Origin: Otis tarda
Taxonomy: Eukaryota > Chordata > Aves > Otidiformes > Otididae
Reading direction: 5' to 3'
DNA length: 64,000 nucleotides
Assembly (NCBI GenBank): GCA_026413225.1
Contig: CM048554.1
Coordinates: 77,182,463-77,246,462, forward strand
In this document: piece by piece, positions 26,375-38,739 of the stretch
How the letters are laid out: the number at the start of each line of letters is the position of its first letter
Numbering within the stretch: position 1 is the stretch's first letter
Translations under genes and position numbers: made by a program
Notes under the pieces: model-generated
Database searches by the model: none
What the model saw: the letters and a program-made list of their open reading frames with translations, nothing else
What the model was told of the DNA's origin: nothing

Positions 26375-26380
26375 TTTATT
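26375..26380 (-). terminator. Polyadenylation signal AATAAA (distal, SOBP)
   Basis: Plus-strand TTTATT, read as AATAAA on the minus strand. A TG-rich downstream element lies about 20-40 bases further on the minus strand. This is the best candidate for the main SOBP 3' end. Confidence 0.5.
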
Positions 26381-26550
26381 TTGTTTTAATAAATCTGACA
26401 CCAGTCAGGGAGAGAGAAAAGCGTTGCAAGCCCAAAAGGAAAGCAGAGCACACTGAGGGTGCTTCGGATTCTTGCTCTTTTGAAGATGTTTCATCAGTAC
26501 CTCTTTGACCTCTCTCCCTAGACTCAGGAGTTGTTGGATTTCCCCCCCTT

Positions 26551-26592
26551 TTTTTTTTGTTGGTTTTTTTTTTGTTGTTTTTTTTTTTTAAA
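26551..26592 (-). repeat. A-rich tract (A/C on the minus strand) in the putative 3'UTR
   Basis: Long T-runs interrupted by GTTGG and GTTG on the plus strand, read as oligo(A) runs in the SOBP mRNA sense. Such tracts prime oligo-dT internally and can mimic a 3' end in sequencing data. Confidence 0.7.
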
Positions 26593-26891
26593 AAGCGAGC
26601 TTACTCGCCCGGTGTGTTTTCCAAGCTTTCACAGCTCTAATAAATAAGGAGCACCTGTAAAACAGTAGCTTGACTTAAGTGAATCTGTACAAAGGAAAAT
26701 ATAGAAATACAGTATATACATAGTGCTCATAGTGCACCATCACTACAAGGCTCTGGTTGAACTGGCTTTGCTACCCTACTTCCAACACCGCTGACACGGT
26801 CAGAGACACCGCTCCTGCAAACTGCTCCTCTCATCCCCGCAGCAGCCTTATAGAAAAGGTGTACTCTGAACACTGGAGAGTGAACAATTGC

Positions 26892-26897
26892 TTTATT
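26892..26897 (-). terminator. Polyadenylation signal AATAAA (proximal, SOBP)
   Basis: Plus-strand TTTATT, read as AATAAA on the minus strand, about 517 bases before the distal signal. It could give a shorter 3'UTR near 26875. Confidence 0.4.
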
Positions 26898-26938
26898 CGA
26901 GTTAGTAAACAGTTACACTGAATCACAAGGTGATCTGA

Positions 26939-27022
26939 ATTTTTTTTTTAAGTTTTTTTTTTTTGTTTTTAATTTTTTGTGGGGTTTTTGTGGGGCTTTT
27001 TTTTTTTGTTTTGATTTTTTTT
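26939..27022 (-). repeat. A-rich tract (A/C on the minus strand) in the putative 3'UTR
   Basis: T-runs separated by G or GTGGGG on the plus strand, that is, oligo(A) with CCCCAC interruptions in mRNA sense. This is the second such tract in the terminal exon. Confidence 0.7.
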
Positions 27023-28277
27023 TTGTTATTGTCAGAATGGGATACTCCACGACTTTCCAATTCAGTGCCAGTATAACATGCTCTAGTGTACTTTTGGACT
27101 CTTGGCTACAACTGTACAAGTGCACACAAGTAAATTCTACCCTGTTATCCTCCACCCACTGATTGAGGATCGAATTGCACATTTCTCTTAACCATGACAG
27201 GAGAAAGCAAACAGTGAAACAGAATCATGGGGGATCTTTCTCACTTTACCCTTGTTTTCATTGGTTTGTCCATACCATTCTAATTATCATGAAAGGGCTA
27301 TGCATATGGAGAGATTGTCTCACTGCCTTCCTGGATCACTGAAAACCATCAGGGTTGAAATTTCATCCAAGTCTTTCGTGACGCCCAGCAAATATTCCCC
27401 TCAGATTATTTTACACCTTGAGGGAATTTTGGTCTTTAGTTCAACACTCTTGCTCTGTTCCCAAATGGGGCGCTATTTAGGGGAATTTAAAGAGAAAGCT
27501 GAGAAGAATAAACATTTACTGAGTTCTCTTGGCATTCAGTCTCTGAAAAACCACAGTATAAACTATTCATGCTGCTTCTTACATCTGTCAAATCAAAAAT
27601 TAAAAGCCATAAAAGTGTAACACTGAAAATATGGCATTCGAAAGGATAAAGGTGGCCTTTGTAAAAATAACAAGGAAAGTATATTAGCCAATAAAATATT
27701 CTAACTCTTCATTTAAAAGTGCATCATGGGTAGGACAGAGATGACTCTGAAGCGTTGCTACTCCAGTATTACCCCTTTCCCCCATCAAAACTTGAATAGG
27801 TCCAAAACCATACAATGCAAATCACGATTCTTAGTGTAGCAGCAAAACCACAGCAGTTTTTCAAAGGAAAAAAAAAATAATAAAAAAAATCCATATTGGA
27901 TTGTCCAGTCTCAAATATCTGAACTTCGAAGTCAGAGAGGGAAAGTACCTATGTTGGTCCATATGGTTTTTGAAACCAGGGTGAAAAATCCCCCACCCAG
28001 CAAGAAACCAAGAGGAAAAAGCGTTCCTTGGAGGAGAAGAGGGGTGGTTGCAGGAATGCTGAGCACACTGTGTGGGTCCATGATGTGCTGTCTTCTGGGT
28101 CAAAGGCACCCGTGGGACTGAGGCTTCCTCGGAGGGGCTTCGTGACAGGAAGCTGCTTTCTTTGCTGGACTTTTAGCCAGAGGGGGTGGTGAGCGGACCA
28201 GCTGGTGTCATTCGGTGGAGTGACGTGGTTTGCTCTGCTCCCTTTCTCCATGCAAGGTACCCTGTCGGCGAGTGTTC

Positions 28278-28279
28278 CT
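28278..28279 (-). other. Splice acceptor AG of the putative SOBP terminal exon
   Basis: On the minus strand the sequence reads CTCCTTTTCTGCTTTGCAG then GAACACTC. The unbroken pyrimidine tract and consensus CAG|G make it the strongest acceptor I noticed downstream of the SOBP stop codon. Confidence 0.65.
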
Positions 28280-30980
28280 GCAAAGCAGAAAAGGAGAGGT
28301 GGTCAGGGTGAGAAGTGGGAGACTCATCTCAGGTGGGCTGGGTACCGCCTGAGCTCACATTGCACGCAGCCTCACGCTGGCTGGGTGGGCGGGCAGAGAT
28401 GCAAGCCCACTGCTTCAGCCTCGGCTGCCCCTCATGCCACAAGGGCCATCAGTACATGCAGCCTCCAAGGTTGCTGGAGAAGAAGATGGAGGAATTCCTG
28501 CGATAAAGAGCTGGAAACCGATATAATAATAGTTCATTCTCCGGGTTTCATAGAGCACCTTTCATCCTACAAGAGCATGGGTGGATAATGATACTTTGCA
28601 ATTACACAGTACCCTTCAGCCCTTGAGCTCAGTGTGCTTTACAGGGCTGGGATGTACTGCTCTCTGCAGGGCACAGCCGGGAAAGTTGGGTCACAGAAGG
28701 AGAAGCATTTGGGCCAGGATCCCCCAGTACCTGAGATGAGGGCAGGACAGGGAATACCGCATGTGCCAGGGCTCCCCACAGACACCTCACTGCATGGACT
28801 GGTAAGCGGCTCCATAGGGCTGACTGGTGTCACAAACTGGGACGGTACCCGGAGACAGCTCCACTCTCCTGTAAATACACATCTCCCTCTAACAGAACTA
28901 ATGTTGTAGGCACTATCTGTGCAATGTGAGCAAACTGAAGATGCCTCTCTTGGCCTTTCCCCAAATCTGCAGTCATACAAAGGAGAGATGTATGCTTAAC
29001 ACAGCAAAACCAAGCTGCAGTGTCCTGCACAATCTCCTCCGTCCTCTCTTGGGATGGTCTTATACCACCACCATCACAGCTACAGCACCATGGGGTCACA
29101 ACCAGCAGAGTGTGGTGCCTGACACTACCTAGCATGACAAACAGAATTCAAATAAAGGCATTTTAGGACCCAAAGCAGAACTACGCATTACTCTCACTGA
29201 GGTAAACTGCTAGAAGATCTAGTATGTTCAGTGTTGAACACATACATTTCCATAGAACATATGTGAGATGAGAACAAAACCCTCTAGATCCTGCTAGAGC
29301 AGATCACAGAATGAGGCAAAGAATTTAACTTTCCAGTTGTTCCTTTCTTCTATCCTGGTCCTCATTTCCAGGTCCATTTTTCTCCTGTTACCTGACAAGA
29401 CGTTCTGATTGGCCTTGTTTTCTTTCTTTTCTCATTTTTTAGCACACAAAAGGGACGCATCCCACAGGACTTATTCAGACAACTCCCTTCTGAAGCCCAC
29501 CAGTGCTTTGACTGGGTGAACAATACTGGAGCAAACACAGCTTTATTGATTTGAGGCCTTCAGAAAGCTGCATGATAGCTCCCCTAAAATAAGGTGAGCT
29601 TTGCCAGTGATGAAGGCCAAGGCCATGAAAATCTTTGGAATCACACTTCTGAAAACCCAAATCACCTTTTTATCAATCTAATGCAGCTAACAACACCCCA
29701 GTGGTTATAAGCTCCTGATGCCTTGGTTTATCTAGGGGCTACTGGGTGATACACCATGGCTTCATGTGCTTCTGCTTCCCTTGTCAGTTGACTGTGTAGA
29801 CTGCCTAGCAGAGACTTGTCCTTTCTCTCTACACAGCATGCTTTGGACTTTGTCTTCTCGGATGGGATCTGCTGTCCCCTAAAGATTTGGACTGAAACTC
29901 TGAAGTGCTTAACTTTGGTGCTGGGTGACATTTTCCTTCTCACTCTGCTCCAAGATCTCCCCTTCACACTGGCTCCTTTGCAATCCCTCTTGTCACTGTG
30001 CTGGTATCCCCTTCCCAAACCTCCACCCTTCTCAAAGCAGAGACTGGAAGGCACACTGAAGATGTTGACCAGCATAAACTCTCAGAGCATGGAGACCACT
30101 ATAGGTTAAGGAGTAACATTTGGGTGTTCAGGCAACGTGCCCAGCAAGATGAGCAGCTTTGTGTGTACAGAGAGCTGTGGACAAGAACTAGACCGAGAAC
30201 TGGGATGTATCCACCTACTAAGTACTCCCCATAAAGTACACAACTGTTTTCTGTCACTTTTTGGCTTGAAATCTTGATCTGAGAGTAACTAAAAAGGGAA
30301 GCAGAGAAATAAAACCTGTAATGTCTACATGAAACCTCACTCTGGACTTCAGGTATTTTGCCTGCTCCTCTCTTTCCATACATCAACGGAAATGAATTTC
30401 CATCCCTCACTAATCAATCTCAAATGGCATGGCATAGCACAGACTGATAAGTGATTTGGGAGGGAGGCCATAAAGAAGTTCACTGGCTGTCGATGCTTTC
30501 TGCCTGGAGGAGTCAGCTAGCTTTGTCAGTCCTGTCTTATTTCCCCTACTGCAGAGAGACTCGGTGTAACAGTGTGCAGATTGGAGAGAAGGACTTTCCC
30601 TGTTGATTGGCTCATATAGCAGTAATTGCGTTTGATGAATGCATCCCTGTAGTGATCACGTGACAGAATAAAAATCCGTATCAGGCACAGCATGCAAAGT
30701 TTTATAAAGAAATGAGAACACACTAGTCATCACCATTTCACAGTTAGACTTTTTACACCTCGTGCCAACACTAGCGTGCATGACCAGCACAATAAAGTCA
30801 GCTATTTATATCTCCCCCCAAAAAAAAACAAATTACTTTTTAGGAGAGCGACATATGCTTTTCACCCCAGCTGAACCTGCCCTCAATACACATCAGATAT
30901 TGCTGATCAGATAGAAAAATTGCATCAGCCACAAAAGAAGAATTTTCGTAAGCATAAAGCCATGGAGTTGAGCTTATGTG

Positions 30981-31110
30981 AGTGGCACTGAGGTGAGCAC
31001 ATTGGGTTTTGCCTGCCTTCCAAAGCTAAGCAGGGCTGGGCTGATCCTGGGCTGGAAGACCACCTAGGAGTCAGAAGTGGGCTCTAGTTCCAACCCCAGG
31101 AGGCAGCATG
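30981..31110 (+). mobile_element. 5S-rRNA-derived SINE remnant (AmnSINE1-like)
   Basis: The stretch CCAAAGCTAAGCAGGGCTGG at 31020-31039 matches the internal A-box region of vertebrate 5S rRNA. It is followed at the right spacing by TGGAAGACCACCTAGGAG, which matches the 5S C-box region with a few changes. Directly after it, AGTTCCAACCCC resembles a tRNA B box. A 5S head followed by a tRNA-like part is the known architecture of AmnSINE1, an ancient amniote SINE. The 5' third is poorly preserved and no Deu-type tail is clear. A lone 5S pseudogene is the alternative. It cannot be a functional 5S gene. Confidence 0.6.
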
Positions 31111-34100
31111 GAAAAGACGACAGAAAGAGAATGGGCAGGAAGGCTCATTTCTGCCCTACTGTTAATGCAGGGTTGGGGGGAAAGGAGAATAACTCAACTG
31201 GATGATGACCCAGCTCAAGTAGGTAACTTGGAGGCTCACCTATGCAGGCTCAGATGGCAAGGCAGTGCTCCTCTGAAGAGCGGGTGAGAGTGGTGCTGAT
31301 GCCCTCTGTGGCTGTTAGTCATAACCTGAGCAATGGACAACTAAGAAACAGGTTGCACCAACACAGAGCTGCTTCTTTGGTTTATGTGCTGACACGTGAG
31401 GATTTAAATCCTTGCTTAGAACAACGCAGAGGTAGAGCTTGGCAGGACAGTTTGCCAGCTAGGGCAAAGCCTCCCCAGCAAGCTGCCCTCCTCCCTTTCT
31501 GCAGCTAGCCACCTCCTTCCAGGTGCTGCCGCAGACCTGCAGCCCTTTGTCCTGCGCAGCCCCTGGGACTGGTGCAGTGGGAAGCTTGGCCTGGCTTGGT
31601 AGAGCCAGTCACTAGAAGTGCTCCTGGCTGCGCTCCCCCTCCATGCCGAGAAGCTGGGTAGCTCAGATGTGGGGGCATTTCCTTCTCCAGCTTCCTCATA
31701 CCCAAGCACTGATCCCTGTGTGCCTGGTCCCAGCGCTGCCCCGCGAGCCGAATGTTGCCAGGCTGGCAGCAGGTTCTTGCTGGCAGTGAGAGCCACCAGA
31801 AATACCTGCTTCCACCCAGTGCCCTCCCCGGTCATGTCCTAGCTCCTCAGAGGAGCCATGTCATTGACATGGCTTTGGACACATGTGTGCACACAAACAC
31901 ACGTTTTTTTTCCATGGTTGTTTCCCCCTCAATCTGGGCTCCATTGAACGTTTCTGTCTCCAGATTCATATCTTATTGTTCAGCAAAAAAAATTAGAGAC
32001 TGGGTGGGGAAGGCTGAGGCAGCCATTGATGTGGGCTGGCATGGCAGAGTTTCCATCATTTAGCACAGCACTTAATTCACCCGGACAATGAACGCTGATG
32101 TGCTAAAAGAGGCCTAGTTCATCTGGGACATGCATGGCCCTAGAGTAAAGGCACTGCAATTATTTTCTCAGGGAAACTGCTCTGAAGATAAACCACAGAG
32201 TGCAGCTAAAGTCAGCATGGGAGCAAGCTCAGCCCTGGAGACGCTCTGGAATCATCTGTTACTTGTAATAGTTCTGTAATTTATTTTATTTATTTTTTAG
32301 CAATTCTTAAAGCAGTTCAAGCTTCTTCATTAAAACCTTCCCCTTTGAATACTTGATGATTTATCTTTCCATGAGCTAACTGAAGGGACGCCACATTGCA
32401 AGAGTCAGGGGAGGCCTTTAGTACAAATGCCATAACAAGCAGGGTCCTTAAGTGCCCACTCTTGATTTCCAAGGCAGTGTTTTCCTTCTGCTCTGGTCCT
32501 CTAAGCTATGGATCCTTCTGAACTTTGGGTCAGATACCCAACTCAGGCTCTCCTGCCTACTGAAATGCGAGCTGTAATTGGAGCAGACATTGAGACCCTA
32601 AGGAATACACTGGGGAAGAGGCTTGGGATTTGCCCTCCTTTTAAGCCCAGGCAGAAGAAGTGGTACGGACAGCTTAGTCACCCCCAACTCTGTCAATAAA
32701 TTGTTGCAGGGATCCATCAGAGGCTGTGCTTGCAATCGTATTCAGTTGCTTTGTAGTTAGGGAAGGACCTTGAGGGAGGAACATGAAGTGGAAAGCAGAA
32801 GGTCTGTTGTGTGCTGACTCCTGCTTCCCTGCATCTATTCCTAGAAAAGCCTTTGGGGAAATTTCACCAGTTTACACCTACGTTCGGCCCCTTGCTGGTA
32901 CATGTAGTACTGTCTCTCACTAAACTCATTCAATATATGTTAAATTGAACCCTGAAACTAGCTAGTGAAGTTAGGAACAGGGATGTATGTCACCATTCCC
33001 TTGTTATGTAGCAAGGAAATGGAGGAAATACAGTTCCAGGACAGATGTGGAAAGAGGCAGAGGAGACCAGTCTTGGTAGACTAAAAGACGAGCATTTGGG
33101 CTCAGCTCCCCATATTTCAACATCAGTGCTGCTGTCAGGTTTCTCTGCTGCTGTCATCCTTCCTCACCTATACCATTTCTACTTTTCAAAGTAGCAATCT
33201 CCCCAGAACTTCTCTAAATATTATCTTCATACAATTTTTTTACCATTTCAAAGAACTTTCTCATTGTTTAACCTTTTATAGAACAATTGCTCAGCGAGTC
33301 CATGGAACTCCCCTTCACTTTCAATCTGAACTAAAGACAAAAGCAATGTCAACCAAGCCCTCCTGCCCAGCTCCATGGCACCATGCTTCTCCAGGCTTTC
33401 ACTGACAGGGAGGTCTCTGGTTTACATTTTGGGGCATTTCGAGGTATGTCCACAAATCAAGCAAAGAGGAGAAATGCCATCACAGTTCTGTGCTTCTAAT
33501 CTCAGCTGGAGCACCCACTGCTCCTGGCTGTGTCCCCTGTGGCAGACCACAAAGCTTGCTTGTGCCAGATCCTGCTTTGCCCTGGAGTAACCAGGTATAT
33601 CTCCACACCAAGGCAGCCCATTGCCCTCCAGTTAGTGCAGCACCAGAGTATTTGGCAGGCCTGAAAATAGTTTGCTTTGCCCCACTGATGCTTCATGCGC
33701 AGATGTGTCAGAAGACATGATTTCCCTTTTTTAAAAAAGACAGTCAAAATTTCAACTATTTCTCCCACTCTGCACTGTGATAAAGCTGAAAATTTGCAGG
33801 GATCTTTTTGCAAAAAAAATAACAAACAAAAACCAAAACATAAAAACTAAAACAGAAGGAAAACCAAATCCAGAGAGTTTCTACTATCCTTTTCTGAAAA
33901 CAGGCAACCACTGTGATGTGATAACCCTTCTTTAAGCCTCTGATTTTGTCTCAATTAGAACAGAAACTTCAACTTGAATTTCAGCAGCCTCCTGTGGGCC
34001 CAAACCACGAGGCTTTTGGCTATTGTGAGGTGCTTCTCAATTTTCCTATCCAAGTTGATCTCTCCAGTAAAACCAGATGAACAGCCAGAAAAAGGCAGAT

Positions 34101-34252
34101 TAACTGTGGGTAGCGGTGTGGAGGAGGACGAACGGTGAGGATGGGGGTCTTGCCGAGCAACAGCCCATACCTCCCTGTGAGAGTCCTCCTTCTCACCTGG
34201 GTTAGGCCTGGGCCTGGCTTTTTAATCTTAAATGCTATTGTAGGCCACAAAT

Positions 34253-34294
34253 TAATAACAACAACAAAACCAACAATAATAACAATAACAAAAA
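34253..34294. repeat. AAC/AAT-rich simple repeat
   Basis: Imperfect AACAACAACAAAACCAACAATAATAACAATAAC repeat; purely simple sequence. Confidence 0.8.
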
Positions 34295-36315
34295 TTTGTT
34301 ATAGAAGCAGCATTGAATCTTTTTAGTTAAAAGTTTCAGCATCCTGTGTGAGGAAGCCATCAACATTTTCTCATGAATGGAACCCCTCTGTCTGTAACCG
34401 TCCAGGGCTACATGCCTGCCACTGCCCTCATGAGGTTTCTCCCTGGTTTTTGCAGCCCCCATCCTGGTTCATTTATTTCAGCCTAAGCAAGAGCAGATCC
34501 AGACTCATCCAAAGTGAAGGGGGCATGCTCAGGTGGCCAAAATGTCAGGTAGATTATACTGTAGGGGGAAGAAACAGGAAAAACCCACCCAGAACACACA
34601 AGGAACAAGCAGATGAGACCTGGCATAGACATTGGTGCAGTGCCAGGCACCTTAGGGCATCTCCCTTATCCCCAGCACTGCTGGCCACTGAGTGACCTGC
34701 GTCAGACCCAACCGTTGGTTTAGATTTTCCCTATTTCCCACCTCCCCTCCCACTCCAAGAAAACAGGAATAATATTTTTACCACCAAGATAACCAGTTCA
34801 GCAATAATTGGTAAACTGCTTCAAATAAAACAAGAGTGGCATTTTAGTTGTACTTTGAAATGTAGGGTCAGAATTCAAATTTTCAGTGACCTCATCATGT
34901 ATCTTTTCTTTTACACTAGTGTTCAAGCATCTCTCAATTGGAGAATTCCTGTGGGACAGGGTTTTTTTTCCCTCTCCTTTTGGATAAGCAACTTAGAAGT
35001 GGCAGCACAAGTGGTTCATGAAAGCTTATAAATATAAGCATAAGTAGGCAACACAAAGTTTTATATTTAACCACGTGGGCTCCAAATAAATAGCTGAAAA
35101 TTGCTCTAACCATAGGTTTCAATATCAATCAGACGATGATGGGATGCAGATCTTTCCAGAGAGGTCGGAACTCAATAGTTATTTCACTCTGCACTATCCA
35201 ACCTCTAAAAACTGGTTTCTGGGTTTTTTTTTTAAAAGTGTGCTTCCATATGATTACATTACACAGCCTGAAAGTCTGAAACTGGGACTGGAAGATGGAG
35301 TGCAGCAGAGAGTGGGGGCGTCCTCTCGACAAACGCAGTTCAGCCTCTTTGCCTCCAGATAATTTGTTATTGTACATTGGCTCGAATTTAAGACAGCAAT
35401 GTTTCAGAAACATTCGGAAAAGCAAGCCAGCTGCAGGGAGGATATCGTTACAAATTGAGACACATGTTGCACAGGAATATCATTCTTTTCAAATACCAAA
35501 ATCGTGTCTGGGGAAGTAAAGCCATGCAAAATGAGTCAGAGGCAGGACCTCGGTCGGTGACATGCCGAGGGCCTTCAACTTGCATTAGCGGCACCGAGTG
35601 CTGACTGCGTACAGTACTGCACAGGATCAAACCCAGATACTTAATTAGCTGTAATTTTCACGCTAAAAGGAAACGTTGAATAGTTGAGGGTTCTGCAAAA
35701 TGTCAGAGGTTACTTCAATTCATGGCTCTCACGAGATGATCACACACACTTCCAAACACAACTTCTGGTCCCCAGAACGAAATGCAGCTCAGTACCAAAA
35801 CAGTGTAAATAAGGCAATGATTAGTAGGCTTCAGCTGTGAGGCCTCGACTGATAGAGGCACCCAGGAATGTGCTTGACTTGCTTGTTTTGCTCTGTGGGA
35901 CCGAAAAACAGACAGTGAGAGACTCGGCAGGTGATCTGGAAATAAAAAGTTCTTCAGGAAAGCTTGCTTGTCACAGTCTGATTCCCTCCTGATTTCTTGC
36001 TCAAACTGCTTTGCTTCTGCTTTGCTGGAATCTCCCACTGCTTTTTTAACAAGAATTTAATTTTATCTTAAAATCTATTGCTCACTGCTTGATTATGTCC
36101 AACATTTTTGCAACCACAGTCCTCAAAAGTGCTTTGCTCCTTTCTGACCCACTTTCAGGTATGCTCGTAACACTGAGAAACAATTTATAAGCTCCTCACA
36201 ATTGTTCAGAGCTCCCTGCTCTGCACTGAGGTCGGCCATGGTTGTTTCAGGGTCAAGCTTCACAAAGGCTATTAGGCGCTTAGCTCCTTATCAGATTTCA
36301 GTGGCAATCAGACAT

Positions 36316-36893
36316 TGTCCTGGTTTCAGCAGGAATGGAGTTAATTTTCCTCTCAGTAGCCAGTGTGTTTTGCATTTTGAATGTGAAGAATGCTGATAAA
36401 CACGCTGACTATATGAGTTGTTGCGAATGAAACCAAGGACACTGTCTGGCTTTCCAGGTCTTGCTAATGTGCAGGTGCAGGAAGCTGGGAGGGACAGAGC
36501 CAGAACAGTTGACCCAAACTGGCCAAAGAGAATATTCCATGCTATAAATGCCAAGCTCAGTATATACATGGGCGTTGCCCAGGGCCAGGGCAGGTGTAAT
36601 CTCTAGATCTCTCTCTCCCTCCCTCTCGCTCCTTTGCTTGCTGCTCAGTTTCGTTCCCATGGTTGTTGCTCGGGACGGGCTGTGTTGGTCATTGGGATAT
36701 CAGGTGGTGAGAAATCATGCATTGTTGATTTTGTGTATTTTAGTATCCTTAAATTTTGTTATTATTGTAATTTTCCTTTGCTATTCTAGTAAACTGTCTT
36801 CATCTCAACCCACGAGTCTTCCTTTCTTCACTATTCTCTCCACCGTCCCACTGGAGCAAGAAGCTGTGTGGTGACTAGGGCTAAACCGCAACA
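36316..36893 (+). mobile_element. Solo LTR of an endogenous retrovirus (ERVL type)
   Basis: A 578-bp element begins TGTCCTGGTTTCAGC and ends GGCTAAACCGCAACA, the TG...CA ends of an abundant avian ERVL LTR. Recognisable LTR phrases follow in order: GTTGACCCAAACTGGCCAAAG near 36510, a TATATA promoter motif at 36561-36566, a CT-rich run at about 36607-36632, a degraded poly(A) signal (AGTAAA) near 36788, and CATCTCAACCCACGAGT at about 36803. The flanks are GACAT on the left and CACAT on the right, a 5-bp target-site duplication with one change, as expected for ERVL. No gag, pol or env remnant lies on either side, so this is a solo LTR left by recombination between two LTRs. It sits antisense to SOBP in its 3'UTR intron. 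Confidence 0.88.
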
Positions 36894-38712
36894 CACATAC
36901 TGTCCAAGATCTCAGCCTCTAAATGTAAAGGCAACTGTTGTCTCAGATGATGCTTTTACAAGACTGCCTGTCTGTTTTACTAAGGTCTTTGTTGTAAAGG
37001 ACTCTGCATTTAATCATGAGTTGTGCTTTTTTTTTCCCCATAAACTCTCCCTGTTCCATTGACTTCGGTAGGTTGACAGCACGAGAACAGACTGATGGAG
37101 AGACAGAGTCTCCCTCTATGCCTGTTATACACTTAACACTTTTGAATGCAGCCAAATCTGCTTTGCACCAACTTCAATAAGAGGAGCATTAGGCCTTACA
37201 TGTCTGAAAGTGCCTGGTCAGGCTTTAAAGCCTGGCAAAGAATTATGAGTAACTTGTTGTTTCAATATGAATGTGGCTTGTACCAGCTTAAGGAATGGCA
37301 TGGATAAGGTGCTTATTTCAGTTCAAATAATTTTCATTTCATAAGACAATTAAAACCAATAAGGACAAATAAGCACCGGAGTGATCTCCAAAGTCAGTGG
37401 GCTTGGGAGCTGTCAGGTAAGCTACAGTCTCCAGGAGCCGCAGGCTCTGCAAATTTCTGTGGGTTTGCCGATGGAGCAATGGCATTTTTTTGCTTGCTGA
37501 AGTTCTGGCCCCGTGTTTTGTTTGCCAGCAGCCCTAGATGCTCGCTATCTTTGCAAATCAGACCAGGTGTAGTTATTTTCTAAATTGGGTTCAAGAATCA
37601 GATTTCATACTTGAAACATATGACCTAGGAGGTTTTATGGAAATGCAGGAGGAACTCATCAGAAATCAGCACTTGTTCCTTTGATTCAAAGAGTGTGCAG
37701 TGATCTACGGCAGCATACCACGAGCCTGCTATTTACTGCCACTGAGACGGAAGTTAGCGCTCCCACACCCCGGCAGCAAGATGTGGGAGCTGAAAGCTAC
37801 CCTGGAAGTATGTCATTTTATACTTCACCATTTTGAGAACCCTTTTTTTTCTTTCTTTCTTTTTTTTTTTTTTTAATGGGAAATCCTTTTTCTGATTTTA
37901 CATACCTGAGAAACTACACAGGCAATTTTGAATGTAAGATCACACTGCTAGAGCCAGGCAGCTCTCAAGGGCAAAGCTTCAGTTCCAAGCAAATGTGTTT
38001 AAGAGTTTGTGGTGTTAACAGTCTCTCCTCTCCCCGTTTGGATAAATGGAAAATTTCAGTAGGATCGTAAGAAGCCAGGTGAAGGAAAACTTATGAACCA
38101 GAAGAGTAGGTGCTAAGTGTATGTGTCCAATTACTCTGCTGATTTAAATTAGTTTAGCACTAACTGGAACTATATCCGGTTAAAATTAGCTAAGGCTCTG
38201 GCCCATAGTACTATGTCACTGAAGATGATTAGCATAAAAATTAGCAAAAAAATATATAACATTTGTTTTCAAGTATACCTTTAAGGTCAAATTCTGTCCT
38301 GATCAGAGCGAGGAGGGCATGGTAAGATGCTGGCAGATAAATGCTACAGTGACAGCGGAGTGATAAAACCTCTTAAGGCAGAAAGGGAGGTTAATAGCTA
38401 TGCTCCTTGCCTCAGAAATCCTGACCAGAGCAGGAAATCTTGTGCTGGACCATTGTGGGCAGGGGAGCTCACAGTGGGATATATATTACTTCTGCTCTGA
38501 ACAGGAGCATTCTGCATATTGTGTATTTTTATGACTACAGTGTATGGACTGGACAGCTGGAGGTTTGGGCCTATAACTCAGGAGATGCTGACCTCAGGAC
38601 ATACGGGTTGGCTCTGTAGCTGGCCATACTCCTACCATTTCCATTACTTCTGGGAGAAATTCTGCTGACACAAGCAAAAACCTCCCTTCTGCTCCCAACA
38701 CAGAATTAGTCA

Positions 38713-38739
38713 ACACACATACACACACACACACACACA
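38713..38739. repeat. CA microsatellite
   Basis: (CA)n run of about 13 units with one CAT interruption. Confidence 0.9.

Larger units (their letters stand above)
26352..28277 (-). other. SOBP: Putative terminal 3'UTR exon of SOBP
   Basis: A strong minus-strand splice acceptor (pyrimidine-rich, ending TTTCTGCTTTGCAG at 28278) opens this block. It ends after an AATAAA (26380-26375 on the minus strand) followed by a TG-rich stretch (TGTGCTGTTGTTTTATT), the layout of a poly(A) site. The block contains two A-rich tracts in mRNA sense. It lies about 14.4 kb downstream of the SOBP stop codon on the same strand, and no other minus-strand gene is visible between them, so the simplest reading is an exon entirely of 3'UTR. 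A 100-codon frame starting at ATG 28251 is low-complexity and unsupported. The splice itself is inferred, not seen in a transcript. Confidence 0.6.
28280..36315 (-). other. Putative SOBP 3'UTR intron, distal part; no gene recognised
   Basis: Non-coding apart from short chance frames. It contains a 5S-derived SINE remnant at about 30981-31110 and an AAC/AAT-rich simple repeat at 34253-34294. Just upstream of the acceptor, about 28545-28735, there is weak similarity to old SINE/LINE 3' ends (AGCACCTTTCATC and GTGCTTTACA phrases), too degraded to name. Confidence 0.5.

Noticed and set aside
27949-28251. 100-codon minus-strand frame at the start of the putative terminal SOBP exon
   Set aside because: No domain is recognisable, and it follows the SOBP stop in the spliced mRNA. 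More likely 3'UTR.
28545-28735. Possible ancient SINE/LINE tail next to the terminal-exon acceptor
   Set aside because: Only short phrases resemble known old repeats; too degraded to assign a family without an alignment.
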